DNA of 64,000 nt from Spiroplasma floricola 23-6 (GTDB lineage Bacteria > Bacillota_I > Bacilli_A > Mycoplasmatales > Mycoplasmataceae): NCBI RefSeq assembly GCF_002813555.1, contig NZ_CP025057.1, positions 1,042,001 to 1,106,000 on the forward strand, in the 5' to 3' direction. Both the position numbers and the translations under genes were made by a program. Positions 48,925-58,949 of this stretch are shown here, in pieces. The notes beneath the pieces are model-generated. The model had not been told where the DNA came from and searched no databases. It saw only the letters and a list, made by a program, of their open reading frames with translations. Each line of letters begins with the position of its first letter. Positions within the stretch are counted from its first letter, which is position 1.

Positions 48925-49400
48925 TTACAAATTCAGATATTAGTAGTAAAAAATATAAATAATATTAAAAATATAATATCTAGTTGCCCCTAATAATTGT
49001 TAAATACTAAGGTGAGTAAATAGATAATAATAAAAAATTAATTGTTGAGGAGTTTTATAAATTAAATTATTCTCATCAGTTAAAAATTTCTAAATCAATT
49101 ATGGGATGGATAATAAAAAATCATTTAATCAATTAGTACGGAGTTGAACAATAAATAAAACTGAAGCAAGATTTGCAAAGTTTTAAAAACAACTCCAAAA
49201 TATAATTGAGAAATTGAAAAACACAGGAAAGAAAAAATCTTTAAGAAGGCTATTAAAGAAGTATTGAGAGTGTTAAAAATATTTTGAAAAGTAGAATTTT
49301 ATAGATATATCTTATTTTATAATTAAAGAAGAAATATATAAATAAAGTAAAAAGAATCGTAATCGCTTAAAATTTAGAAATGAAAATACTAAATATTTGT
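48915..49400 (+). pseudogene. Decayed third tandem DegV copy
   Basis: The start ATGAAAATAG overlaps the end of copy 2 exactly as copy 2 overlaps copy 1. Downstream, fragments can still be aligned by eye: EEFYKLNYSHQLKISKSIMG against DEFYQLNDSQLLKTSQSVPG, then NQLVRSWTINKTEARFAK against DQLVRGGRISKAAAGLAK, then KEKIFKKAIKEVLRVLK against GKTRTFKKAVEEALKLLK. They are separated by stops, frameshifts and deletions, with no open frame longer than a few dozen codons. Confidence 0.85.
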
Positions 49401-49458
49401 AAAATACAAGTAATAAGTATTTAAATTAGCGATATGAAAAAAATAAGGAGTTTTTTAT

Positions 49459-50319
49459 ATGAAAATAGGAATATTAGTAGATAGTTCTACAGGTTTTATT
49501 GAAAAAGAACACAATACAAATAATATAAAAGTTTTACCTTTACATTTAATAGTAGATGATAAAGATGATTACTTAGATACACCAGAAGAAATTAAAAATA
49601 ATGATTTAATTACAATATTGGCAAGTGGTAAAAAAACTACTACAAGTCAAGCTTCGCCAGGAGAATTAATGAATAAATATGATGAAATGTTAAAAGAATT
49701 TGATCATATAATTCATATGACAATCCCTTCCAATCTTTCTGGTATGCATCAAACTGCAGTAATGATTGCAAATGACGAAGATTACAAAGGTAAAATTACA
49801 GTTATTGAAAACTTTTTAGCAGCAAATTGTGCTCAACTATTAGCACTAAAGTTTGATGAAATGATAAAAGAAGGAATTGAAGATCCTAAAAAATATCAAG
49901 AAGAATCTGATAAATGAACTGTTGGTTCATGAACAGCTATTATACCAAGTGATTTACAAAAAATGTCTAAAGGTGGACGAGCAAATTCATTATTAATAAC
50001 AATGCTAAAAATGATTAAAGCAAAAGTTGCTATTCAGTGATTGGCTAAACCAAAAAAAATTGGTATGGGCAGAACATATGGATCAGTCTTAGACAAAATG
50101 ATAGTAGCTTTAAAAAAAGAAATTACAGAAGATTTTGAATTACTATTAGTTTCATTACCAGAAGTAAAAAAAGCCCATATAGAACAAATAAAAAAATATT
50201 TGAAAGCTAATGATATTAAATTTAAGGAAAGCAAGATACCTACTGTTTATCCTTGGCATGCAGGAATTGATACAATAGGATTAATAGCTGTTAAAAAAAC
50301 ATTATTAGCAAAAAAATAA
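49459..50319 (+). CDS. DegV family fatty-acid-binding protein, divergent copy
   Basis: A 286-residue DegV protein of a different subgroup: GILVDSSTGF, TTTSQASPGELM, IPSNLSGMHQTA, KMSKGGRANSL and YPWHAGIDTIG. It is clearly more distant from the two tandem copies than they are from each other, so the cluster combines old and recent duplications. TGA encodes four Trp. AAGGAG lies upstream; a terminator follows. Confidence 0.92.
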
Positions 50320-50324
50320 AAAAC

Positions 50325-50350
50325 AAAAGCATTTAATTAAATGCTTTTTT
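50325..50350 (+). terminator. DegV cluster terminator
   Basis: Palindrome AAAAGCATTTAA/TTAAATGCTTTT with trailing T. Confidence 0.82.
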
Positions 50351-50407
50351 ATATGCTTAAATAAAAAATCTATACAACTTAATTTGTATAGATTTAAAAT
50401 TTCTATT

Positions 50408-50483
50408 TGGCAAGGATAGCAGGACTTGAACCCACGACACTCGGATTTGGAGTCCGATGTTCTACCAACTGAACTATATCCCT
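50408..50483 (-). tRNA. tRNA-Trp (anticodon CCA)
   Basis: A 76-base tRNA with encoded CCA. Acceptor AGGGATA/TATCCTT contains one G-T pair; anticodon stem TCGGA/TCCGA with loop CTCCAAA gives CCA (complement at 50448-50450), which reads UGG. Its sequence is almost identical to the neighbouring tRNA-Trp(UCA), so the two arose by tandem duplication. Confidence 0.95.
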
Positions 50484-50521
50484 ATTTAAAAAATACCCAT
50501 AAAGGGTATTTTATTTCTATT

Positions 50522-50597
50522 TGGCAGGGGTAGCAGGACTTGAACCCACGACACTCGGATTTGAAGTCCGATGTTCTACCAACTGAACTATACCCCT
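50522..50597 (-). tRNA. tRNA-Trp (anticodon UCA, reads UGA)
   Basis: A 76-base tRNA with encoded CCA. Acceptor AGGGGTA/TACCCCT, anticodon loop CTTCAAA giving TCA (complement at 50562-50564). This is the tRNA that makes UGA a Trp codon. It lies 38 bases upstream of the CCA-anticodon copy on the same strand; the two differ in the anticodon and a few acceptor-stem bases. Confidence 0.96.
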
Positions 50598-50654
50598 ATA
50601 AAAATACTTTTTAATTATATCATTAAAAAGTATCATATATAAAAGATGCTTATT

Positions 50655-51083
50655 TTATTTACATTTTTTACAAATTCCATGTAGTTCCAATTTAAAATGT
50701 TCTAACTCCATATCCTTATCTTTTAAAATATTTGAAAATCTAAGAAATAATTCATTTGCTAAAGAAGGACTTTCTAAATCTTCTAAAGAACCACAATGAT
50801 CACATGTAATATGCATTAATTGTGATGAAATAGCTTCATATATAATTTGTTTACCATTTATTGTATTTGCAAATAATAAATGCATTTCCAAAAATAAATC
50901 TATGTTATTATATATTGACATTACATTTACACTACCTAAATCTTTTTCTACCATTGAAATTAATTCATTAATGGTGAAATGTTTTTTTGTAGAGATTATT
51001 CTTAACATAGATAGTCTTACATCTGTAAGTTTTATTTTTTTGTTTTTAAATAATTCTAAATATTCATTCAATTTATTTTCCAT
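50655..51083 (-). CDS. Fur-family metalloregulator
   Basis: A 142-residue Fur/PerR/Zur-type repressor. N-terminal winged helix (KLTDVRLSMLRIISTKKHFT), then dimerisation domain with HITCDHCG and the C-terminal HGICKKCK, forming the Cys4 structural zinc site. The His-rich regulatory site of Fur is not obvious, so the sensed signal cannot be read. It follows acpP by three bases. No TGA or TGG codon in it. Confidence 0.9.
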   Translation of the reverse strand: MENKLNEYLELFKNKKIKLTDVRLSMLRIISTKKHFTINELISMVEKDLGSVNVMSIYNNIDLFLEMHLLFANTINGKQIIYEAISSQLMHITCDHCGSLEDLESPSLANELFLRFSNILKDKDMELEHFKLELHGICKKCK

Positions 51084-51086
51084 AAA

Positions 51087-51311
51087 TTATTTAGTTATTT
51101 TTTCAATAACTTCCAAAAGGTCACTTACTTTTTTCATAGATAATAAATCATCATCTGATATAGATATATTTAATTTTTCTTCTAAAGTAACTATCATATC
51201 CATTAAATCAAGTGAGTCTAATCCCATTGACTTAAATTCTGTATTTGTACTTATAGTACCTTTTGCTCCTTTATTTACAAGAGCCTTTTTTATTTCTTCA
51301 AAATAATTCAC
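51087..51311 (-). CDS. acpP: Acyl carrier protein
   Basis: A 74-residue carrier protein with the phosphopantetheine attachment site GLDSLDLMD. Acidic, four-helix composition and length are normal. The start is GTG at 51311, preceded by AAGGTGAT. In Mollicutes without fatty acid synthesis it probably serves acyl transfer for lipid assembly, consistent with the nearby DegV genes. Confidence 0.93.
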   Translation of the reverse strand: MNYFEEIKKALVNKGAKGTISTNTEFKSMGLDSLDLMDMIVTLEEKLNISISDDDLLSMKKVSDLLEVIEKITK

Positions 51312-51359
51312 ACTAATCACCTTTTATAATTATATATTAAATTAGCTTAAAATTTCAAG

Positions 51360-51714
51360 TATATATTTTATTAGGTTGTGGGAAAAAGTAAGGGGGTAAT
51401 GATCCTAATAATTAATTTGGATTAACCAAATTTAGACCATATTCAAGTAAATATTTAAAAACTGCTTTTGAGTTTTTTATTTCACAAAGATATTAACATA
51501 AATAATTTTAAAAAACTAAATAAATTTCTTTTTTTACCGAAAAACGAAGTTTTTGGTAACAGGATAAGGAATACTATCACTTTTTTTGGAAAACCCTTTA
51601 TTAAAGGGTTTTTTACCAAAAAAAATGCTAGCATTCGCAATTTTTGTGCTAGCATAAATACTAGCTCAAAAAGAACTTGGAGGCCAAGTTTGCAGTTTAA
51701 TAGATTTTAAAAAT
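51360..51714. other. Gene-free junction with four stem-loops next to the transposase
   Basis: No gene seen. Four successive stem-loops lie at 51534-51559 (TTACC/GGTAA plus AAAAAC/GTTTTT), 51590-51612 (AAAACCCTTT/AAAGGGTTTT), 51625-51655 (ATGCTAGCA/TGCTAGCAT) and 51674-51690 (AACTTGG/CCAAGTT). Read on the minus strand, downstream of the transposase, the last two are each followed by a T run and act as tandem terminators; the others may be subterminal IS structures. The left edge of the accessory DNA lies somewhere here. Confidence 0.6.
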
Positions 51715-53094
51715 TTAATGTATTAATTTTCTAATTAGTTCATTATATCCAGTTTTTTTATAATCTAAAATAGAAATTTTAACACTTTTTAAATTTCTTT
51801 TTTCTAAGTTATTAGACTTATTTGAAATAAATATTTTTTGATTATCATATATTTGATCTTCTAAATTTTCTTTAAACTTAAAATAAATTATTTCTAAAAT
51901 ATCAATATTATTAATTTTTGTTGCTTTTAAATTAATAAGTAACTCAAATGTTTTTTTATTATAAATTTTTGCTCCATAACCTTTAATAGATTTTACTAAG
52001 TGACTTACTGCAGATTCAGCAAAACATCCAATATATCAATCTTTAAAATGATTTTCAATTCCTTTAATATTATTTGAAATATATTTAATAGCTTCTTTAA
52101 TTCTTTTATTTTTTAAACCTATTGAATCAACATTTTCATATAAAAAATTAATTAAAGATTTAATATTTTTAGAGTCATATTTTTCAATAGCTAATTCATA
52201 TAGTTTCATTAATTTACTTTTATTTTTACTTCTTTTATAAGGAAAACAGAAATATATTTTTTGAAATAAATGAAATTTATCTAAAACAAATTCAGCTCCT
52301 AAAAAATTTGCAATTTCTAAAATTCAATTTGCTCCATCACCACAAATCACAAATTTTTTATTAGTTAAAGTTCCATAATTTTTTTCTATTTCTTGTTGTA
52401 ATCAACATGAATAATCATAAGTATTACAGGAATTACCTTTTAAAAAAGTTTTTAAAAATACTTTTTTATTAATTAATTTATTTCTTTTGCCTTCCTTAAT
52501 TTTTCCTTGATACGCAACAGCAACTCTAACTCTAATTCATCTTTTCTTGTTTTTAAATCTAACTGTTGTTCAACAATCATCTATGTCTACATAAACAGGC
52601 AAATCATTTTTAAATTCATCTTTAGTTAAGTCTAACTTTTTAAAATTAAATTCAGCATTACGTTTTAAAATATTTGATATTGTTCTTTTTGTTATATTTG
52701 ATTTTTTAATCTTTTCTCAAACTATAATATGACTTTCACCATGGTTAAATGATTCAAGAATTTCTTTTTCTAAAGAAAATGATATTCTTTGATATTTTTC
52801 TATTTCCATATAAGGATCTGCCAAAAAACTACATTTACCATTATATTTATTTATAAATTTTGTTCTTTTATAAGTAACTTCTCCAAATTTAGTAATTATA
52901 GTTCTTTTGATATTTCTTTCTTTTATAATTCATCCTTTATTCACTCTTCACTTTGAATTTACAACTTCTTCATCTATTTTTTCCAAACTTAATTTAAAAT
53001 CGTTTTTTAATTTTAAAAAATACTTTTCTTCTAAATTATTTAAAAGATTTATTTGATTTATAGAATTAAATTCACTAGCAAATATTTCATTCAT
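51715..53094 (-). mobile_element. ISLre2/UPF0236-family transposase
   Basis: A 459-residue protein, full length for the family, visible only when TGA is read as Trp (about ten sites). Matching features: VYVDIDDCWTTVR with D170/D172/D173, VICGDGANWI with D253, FVLDKFHL with D272, and a late AESAVSHLVKS with E360 before a family-like GYGAK...LLINLKATK segment. These are the blocks by which ISLre2 transposases are recognised. The frame is uninterrupted, so the gene may be active. Terminal inverted repeats and target duplications could not be defined by eye. Confidence 0.88.
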
Positions 53095-53147
53095 AATAAT
53101 TCCTTCCCTTTTTATACTCATTACTTTTTTATTTTATTATATTAAAA

Positions 53148-53175
53148 TAAAAAAACACCAAATATTATGGTGTTT
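53148..53175 (-). terminator. Terminator of the 163-residue ICE protein gene
   Basis: Minus-strand stem AAACACCA/TGGTGTTT with an AT loop and T run, 25 bases after the stop at 53200. Confidence 0.8.
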
Positions 53176-53199
53176 AATTAGTTTTTATTTTGATTAATT

Positions 53200-53691
53200 T
53201 TAAAAATTGATTTCTCCTTCTTGAACATCAATTTCTTTTTGTTCATTTGGAGAAGGTAAATTTACATCAATTGCTTCTTTTACTCATATTTGTTTAGCTT
53301 CTTTTGCTCAAGCAATTGTGTCTTGATTAATTTTTAAAAGATCTGAAAATAAAGTATTAGCTTTAATAATTTGCTTATCATACTCTTTTATTTCTTTATC
53401 TTTGTTTTTTTCTTTATCTAAAACATCAATTGTAATTTCTCCACTATTTGGAATAGCTACTTGAACAAATGGTGATTCTTTATTTTCAGATAAAGAAAAT
53501 GTTTTACCTTCTTCTTTTGAAAATTCAATATTTTTAATTAACTTAGTTGAAAGTGTAATATATTTTTTTTCTTTATCATTATTTATAATTTCTAAAACAG
53601 CAAATTCATTTCCATTAGAATTTAAATAAGTTTTTTTAACAGCATTTCTATGTAAATAAACATTTGTAAATTTTTTATTAACTTCGCTCAT
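53200..53691 (-). CDS. Hypothetical island protein
   Basis: A 163-residue hydrophilic protein. Its first 95 residues alternate strands (NVYLHRNAVKKTYLN, EFAVLEIINNDKEKKYITLS), reminiscent of a small OB-like or nucleic-acid-handling domain, followed by an acidic tail (EQKEIDVQEGEINF). Two TGA-encoded Trp in the tail extend it past the standard-code end. AGGAGG lies upstream, and a palindrome plus two hairpins lie in its 5' region. No family recognised. Confidence 0.72.
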
Positions 53692-53721
53692 TTTAATTTC
53701 CTCCTATTAAGCTTTAGTTTA

Positions 53722-53741
53722 AATTTTCCCCAGGGAAAATT
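53722..53741. promoter_or_regulatory. Palindromic site, copy A
   Basis: AATTTTCCC-CA-GGGAAAATT, 9-bp arms, 30 bases upstream of the start at 53691. Nearly the same palindrome precedes two other island genes, which suggests an operator for a shared regulator. Confidence 0.55.
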
Positions 53742-53755
53742 AGATTGAAAAAACT

Positions 53756-53851
53756 CTAGTTGTACTAGATTCTTTTTAAAATAAAAAAAAGAGTTGAAAG
53801 GACAATTAAAGACAAAAAAAGATAGAATACTAGTACAACTAGTGCTCTATC
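53756..53851 (-). repeat. Two-hairpin CTAG element, copy A
   Basis: Read on the minus strand: a hairpin with outer arms GATAGA/TCTATC around ACTAGT-TGT-ACTAGT, followed by T7, and then a second hairpin CTAGT-ACA-ACTAG followed by T6. CTAGTTGTACTAG of the first and CTAGTACAACTAG of the second are exact reverse complements, so each could also pair with the other. It lies between the stop of the 1006-residue gene and the next gene. Confidence 0.7.
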
Positions 53852-53878
53852 AACCTTAATTAAATAATAACATAAATT

Positions 53879-56800
53879 TTACTTTATTCTTTTATTTTTT
53901 TTATTTTTCCTTCATCAAATAATAAAAACTATTAATCCTGTTAAAGGAATAATTAATGAAATTATTCATCATAAATTTTGCTTATTATATTTAGTTTTAT
54001 CTTTCTTTTCTTCTTTCTTTTCAGGAATATTTGGTGGTTTTGGTCTATCAGGGGCAATTTCTTTACTTGTTGGATCATTAATAATTTTATAACTTGTAAA
54101 ACCACTTAACTTAATTGATTCATCACTAGAATTAATAAATATTTCTAAGTTTTTTTGATTTTTTGAATTTAAAAAGTTATTTATTATTTCATCAAAATTA
54201 TCTAATTCTTTAATATCTTTGCCATTTTGTGAATTAATTGAAATATAGTAATCCTTTTTATAATCATAATTTCAATTAACCTTATTTGGTTTGTAAATTT
54301 CAAGAATTTTTTCAACATATTCATAAATATAATTTTGAACAAATTTTTCTTTTTTTTCATTTGAAGTATCAGTAAAGTTATATTTAATTTCTTTTAAATT
54401 AGCTATTTTTGATAAATCTAATACCTTACTTTCTTCAAAATCTTTATTATTAATAATATTGAATTCTTTTTTTCCTGTTAATAGAGTTGAAGTATTTAAT
54501 GATTTAATAAATAAATTAATTCTTTTAATTTTATTATTTTCATTTAAATCAACAAAATTATTAAAATCTAGATTTTCTATTTGATTTTCAGTTGAATCAC
54601 AAATTATATAATCAGTTTTATAAATTGCTTTATCACTAAATTTTTGCATATATTTTTTAACATGCTCAATAATTTTATTCTTAACTTCAATAGGATTTAT
54701 TTCATTCATTTTTAAGTTACTAATATTCAAATTATTTAAGTCTTTAAAACTTACAGGAATTTGGGGAACATCAACTTTTTGAGAAATTTGATCACTTACA
54801 TATTTTTTTCAATACATAATTACTTGTTCATAAGTTAACTGCTCTATTTTTTGACTAGTATTAATTGTTGTATAAGCTATTAAATAATTTTTTAAATGAA
54901 CTCCTTGCAATGAATCTCAAAACTTAGATATGTTTTGATCTTTAGCAATAAAATCTAAACTAGAAAATTTTGTATAATCTTTAGTTTTATTAGATATGTA
55001 AAGCAGTTTATGAATCGTACTTCCCTTTGTAGCTAAAACTTTTTCATTACCTGGATTAGAAGGATCTATTTCTTTTTCAACATAATCTTTTAAATAAATT
55101 ACATAATGTCATAAGCCTTCTTTTGATCATTGTTCATTTAAATTTAAACTTATTTTTTCTTCTTTTTCAATTATTTCAAGTTTTTCATTTAATTTTAATC
55201 TATCAACTTGATAAACTTTTGACATATCAAATTTATCAAGAAGTGTAACTCCACTATTTGCAACACTTGCTTCAGCAATAATTCCTTTATTTATATCTTT
55301 AAAATCTTTTATTCTATTTCCGTATTTATCAAGTGGATCTTGATAGAAAGGAAACTTCATATTTCTTTCAAGAAAAATATATTCATTTCTCATTCCTGTT
55401 TTAGGATTAATTGAAGGATCATAATCAGGATTAGGTTTTCCATCTCCTAAAGTTTTTTCAATTAATTTACTTTGCTCTAAATTTTCTTTTGGATTTCATC
55501 CAAGTCATCGATAATTTAATTGATTTGAAAGTGATTGAATATTAATATTTAAACTTAACTTTGTAATTCTTCCAACATTTTTAATACCATTTACTTCAAT
55601 TTTATAAGTATCTACACTATCATCTAACTTAATTCTATAAATATTGTTAAATACAGGTACTTCTTTACCATTAACTGTCATTATTTCAGATTCACTAATT
55701 GCAGAAAATGTAACATCAACTGAATTATGATAAATTAAAGTATTATTTTTTGGATCATATTCAGGTTTATCAATAACCAATTCATTATTATCTGTATTTG
55801 GACTTACAATTTTTCCTGGAACAACTTGTAATCTTTTTTGAGCACTTCTTTGATAATATAAATCTGTTAATTTTACATTAATTGGCATAATTACATTAGT
55901 TAAAAATTGATTATTTCCTGATATTTGTTGTTCATCTTTAAAAGTTATTGAAACATAACTTTTCTCATCATTAAAAGTATCATTTCTTTTTAAAATTGGT
56001 TTGTTAAATCATGCAGAGTAATCTATTCCAAATGCTAATTTTAATCTTTTTTCAATTTCATCAATTATTAACTGTTTATTAGATTTTTTAAAGTTATCAA
56101 CACTACCGTTTTTTTCTACTGATGAAATATTAGGAGAAGTATCACTTGCAATGGTAAATGAGTTTTCTAAACTTTTTTTAATTTTATTTTTTAAATTACT
56201 TTGATTAAAGCTGGATTTAAAATTTATTCATTCATGATCAACTACTATTAAACTTGCATGGTTTACAGTTGAACCCCCTTTTCAATAAACAGCTGCACTT
56301 AATTTTCACTTTAAAGTTAAATCATTTCCGTTTCAAACTCATCCAAAATCCATATTAGCATGAGCTTTATTTGTTTCATTGTGATAAGCTGTTAAATTAA
56401 TTCATTGATTAGAAGTATTTAATGTATAATTTTTATTTACTCTTAAAGTTGCATTTATATCTTTAGCTTTACTGTCACTTCAACCAGTTGAAGAATCTCA
56501 TGTATTGTAATTGTAATAAAAATCTACCTCAATATTTTTATAGTTATCTAAAAAAATCTGTTTATTAGGTGCATATTGTAATATATTAATTGTTTTAAGA
56601 TTTCACTCAAAATTGTATCAACTTGCATTACCTACTTTTGAATAAGTTCTGTCATCAGAACCTCGATAGTAAGGCAAAGAACTATCTCTACTACTATCAA
56701 TATAAAGTCTTTTAAGACTATTGTAAAAATCACCATAAAAATTAAAACTTGGATATGTTGGATTATAGTTATAATTTGAAACTAATTTATCTGTATTACT

Positions 56801-56899
56801 TTCTAAATTAGCTATCTGATTATTTTCAAGAAAAATTGGTTTTGTTGGAACATAAACTAAATTTAAACATATTATTAAACTTAATATTAATTTTTTCAT
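53879..56899 (-). CDS. Large surface protein of the island
   Basis: A 1006-residue protein read through some 20 TGA-encoded Trp codons. It starts with a signal peptide (MKKLILSLIICLNLVYVPTK) and ends in a Lys/Glu-rich, Pro-containing linker (APDRPKPPNIPEKKEEKKDK), one transmembrane segment and a basic tail. The ectodomain is about 930 residues, Asn- and aromatic-rich at first, then helical. It resembles in layout the plasmid- and ICE-borne adhesion-type proteins of spiroplasmas and mycoplasmas, but I recognise no domain. Flanked on both sides by the repeated hairpin elements. Confidence 0.83.
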
Positions 56900-56915
56900 A
56901 CTTTTTTCCTTTCTA

Positions 56916-56931
56916 TTTTCCCTGGGGAAAA
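56916..56931. promoter_or_regulatory. Palindromic site, copy B
   Basis: TTTTCCC-TG-GGGAAAA, 16 bases upstream of the 1006-residue gene start and directly before its ribosome binding site. Same palindrome and spacing as copy C. Confidence 0.55.
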
Positions 56932-56954
56932 ATTAATAATGATAAATAAAAAAA

Positions 56955-57026
56955 CTAGCTGCTGCTAGTTTTCAAAATATTAATTTAAACAAAAAAATAG
57001 AGTCCTAGTGCTGCTAGTGCTCTATT
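56955..57026 (-). repeat. Two-hairpin CTAG element, copy B
   Basis: Minus strand: hairpin with arms AATAGAG/CTCTATT enclosing CTAGCAGCACTAG, then T7, about 27 bases, then a second hairpin with CTAGC/GCTAG arms and T6-7. The spacer TTAAATTAATATTTTG is shared with copy C. Located between the reverse transcriptase gene and the surface protein gene. Confidence 0.7.
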
Positions 57027-57120
57027 TACCTTACAAATATAATAACATAATTTTAGATAAAAAAATTTCTATTTATTTACTATATTTTGCAACTAGCTTA
57101 TATTTTATAATAATTTATAG

Positions 57121-58887
57121 TTATAAATTATTAATATTTATAAAATCGATATCTTTTGAAACAAATTCAATAAAAGGATCGTTAGTTTTTAGAATATTTT
57201 CACAAAAAGTTTTATTATTATTAAAATTAAATTTTTTTAGTTCAATAAGAAAATAAAAATATTTTGTATATCAAATATTTTTATAAACTTTTTGCTTCTC
57301 TAAAAAAGATTCAAAAAAATTTTCAAGTATCAAAAGATTTTGCTCTGATATCTGATTATATTCAATACTTAGATAATTTGTACAAATAGCTAATGAAAAA
57401 ATATTAATTTTCATTTTAGTTTTTACAAACATTTCTATCAATTGATTTGGATTTTGTTTTAACTTTATTAAAATTGAATAAAGATATATTGAAGATATAT
57501 CATCATAATTTTCAACGCTTAAAATTAAATTTTCTATTTTTGATTGATAATAACTAACAACATTATTATCAGTATTATTTTTAATTAAAAAATAAAGAAT
57601 TTCATATAATACACTTGATAAATTTGACTTTAAAATTAATAAATTAACAAAATACGAGAATAAACACTCTACAACTTCTTGATCTATTTTTATTTCTTTT
57701 TCATTTAATTCTTTAATATAATTTTTAAACCTAATAACACAATATTTTATTTTTTGATTTTCAAGAGAATTTAATGAGCTTATAAGTTCAAAAGCTAAAT
57801 TTAAATTTAAGTACTTATTTTTAATTTTATCTAAAATTAAATTAAAAAAAGTAGTTTGTGTATCAAAATCATCATAAAAATTTAATATTTTCGTTTTTTG
57901 ATCATTAATTCTAAGATTTATTTTACTAATTATTTCTTTAAATTTACTTTTTATTAATTTTAGTTCATTTTCATTATTGCTATAAAATTCAAAATCATCT
58001 TTATAATGTAAAAAAGAAATTTCATTTTCATGTTTTAATTCATTAGATATAAATGCCAAAAGTAGTTCAGAGAAAATATTAGACGAATAAGGACCAGTTA
58101 TTAATTTATCAGTTTGATTTTCATTTTGAATTTGCACAATTGATTCTAAAGAACTTGTAAAAGAATTTAATCTTGATTCTTTTATTTTTAAATTTTCTTT
58201 TAAAAAATTTAAAAAAGCTGGTTGACCAAATATATGAGTATATACACTATTATAAAACTCTTTAATATCTAGTTTTAAAATTTTTAAAACTCCAATCATT
58301 TTATTATATTTCAATAATTTATTTTTATTAAAAGTATTTTTAATTTTATTATTATCAATATATGTCTTTCTATCTTCTTCATTTTCAATAATATCAAAAG
58401 AAATATCATAAGAATCTTGCAAGTATTCAATTTTTGAAATTTTACCCATTTCTATAACTTTTTGTAAATTTTCTTTATTACTACTTATTATTTTAAATAT
58501 TTCCTCTTTATACTCTAAAAGAAATATAATTGAAATAAAAAAACTCAGAAAATTTGGTATTGATATTTTTCTTTCTTCTCCATTGTTTTTACTTATATAA
58601 AATACAGTAGGTTCAGTTCCTTTAGGTATTTTTCCTCCTATATATTCATTTTTCTTTTTTAAAAAATTTAAAAAACCTGAGCAATTTTTGTCATTTTTTA
58701 ACTTAGAGTAATTTTCATCATTTGAATTTATAAAAAAATTTATAGTTTTTATAAATAATTCCTTATTATTTTTTTTAAAAAAACAAGGAGGAAGTTCTCT
58801 AAAAAAACCTGACTCAAAAAAAACATCTAATTCTTTTTCATTTATTTCATCGTTTTCAACTTGCTTAAGAATTTTTTTTATATCCAT
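57121..58887 (-). CDS. Reverse transcriptase, Abi/DRT-like, with helical C-terminal region
   Basis: A 588-residue protein. Polymerase motif A is LKLDIKEFYNSVYTH with D207; motif B-like ITGPYSSNIFSELLLAFI at 263-280; motif C HYKDDFEFY with D297-D298. The YTH after motif A and the TGP.SSNI.SE block are features of the abortive-infection and defence-associated (UG/Abi, DRT) reverse transcriptases, not of group II introns: no maturase or endonuclease domain follows. Residues 340-588 look like helical repeats, as in the C-terminal region of AbiA/AbiK-like proteins. The only Trp (W539, TGA) and 49 further residues lie beyond the standard-code end. AAGGAG lies upstream. Likely anti-phage; exact subtype not assignable by eye. 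Confidence 0.85.
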
Positions 58888-58949
58888 TTTATGCTTTATC
58901 TCCTTATATATAAAGTTTTAAAAAATTAAAAATAAATATTGATTTATTA

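Noticed and set aside
51468-51710. 80-codon plus-strand open frame at the island edge
   Set aside because: It runs through the four stem-loops, has no good ribosome binding site, and its translation is low-complexity.
51360-53160. Exact ends and target duplication of the ISLre2 element
   Set aside because: A GTGGGAAAAAGTAA-like stretch on the left and an AAAAAAGTAATGAG-like stretch on the right are only weakly similar; not enough to call inverted repeats.
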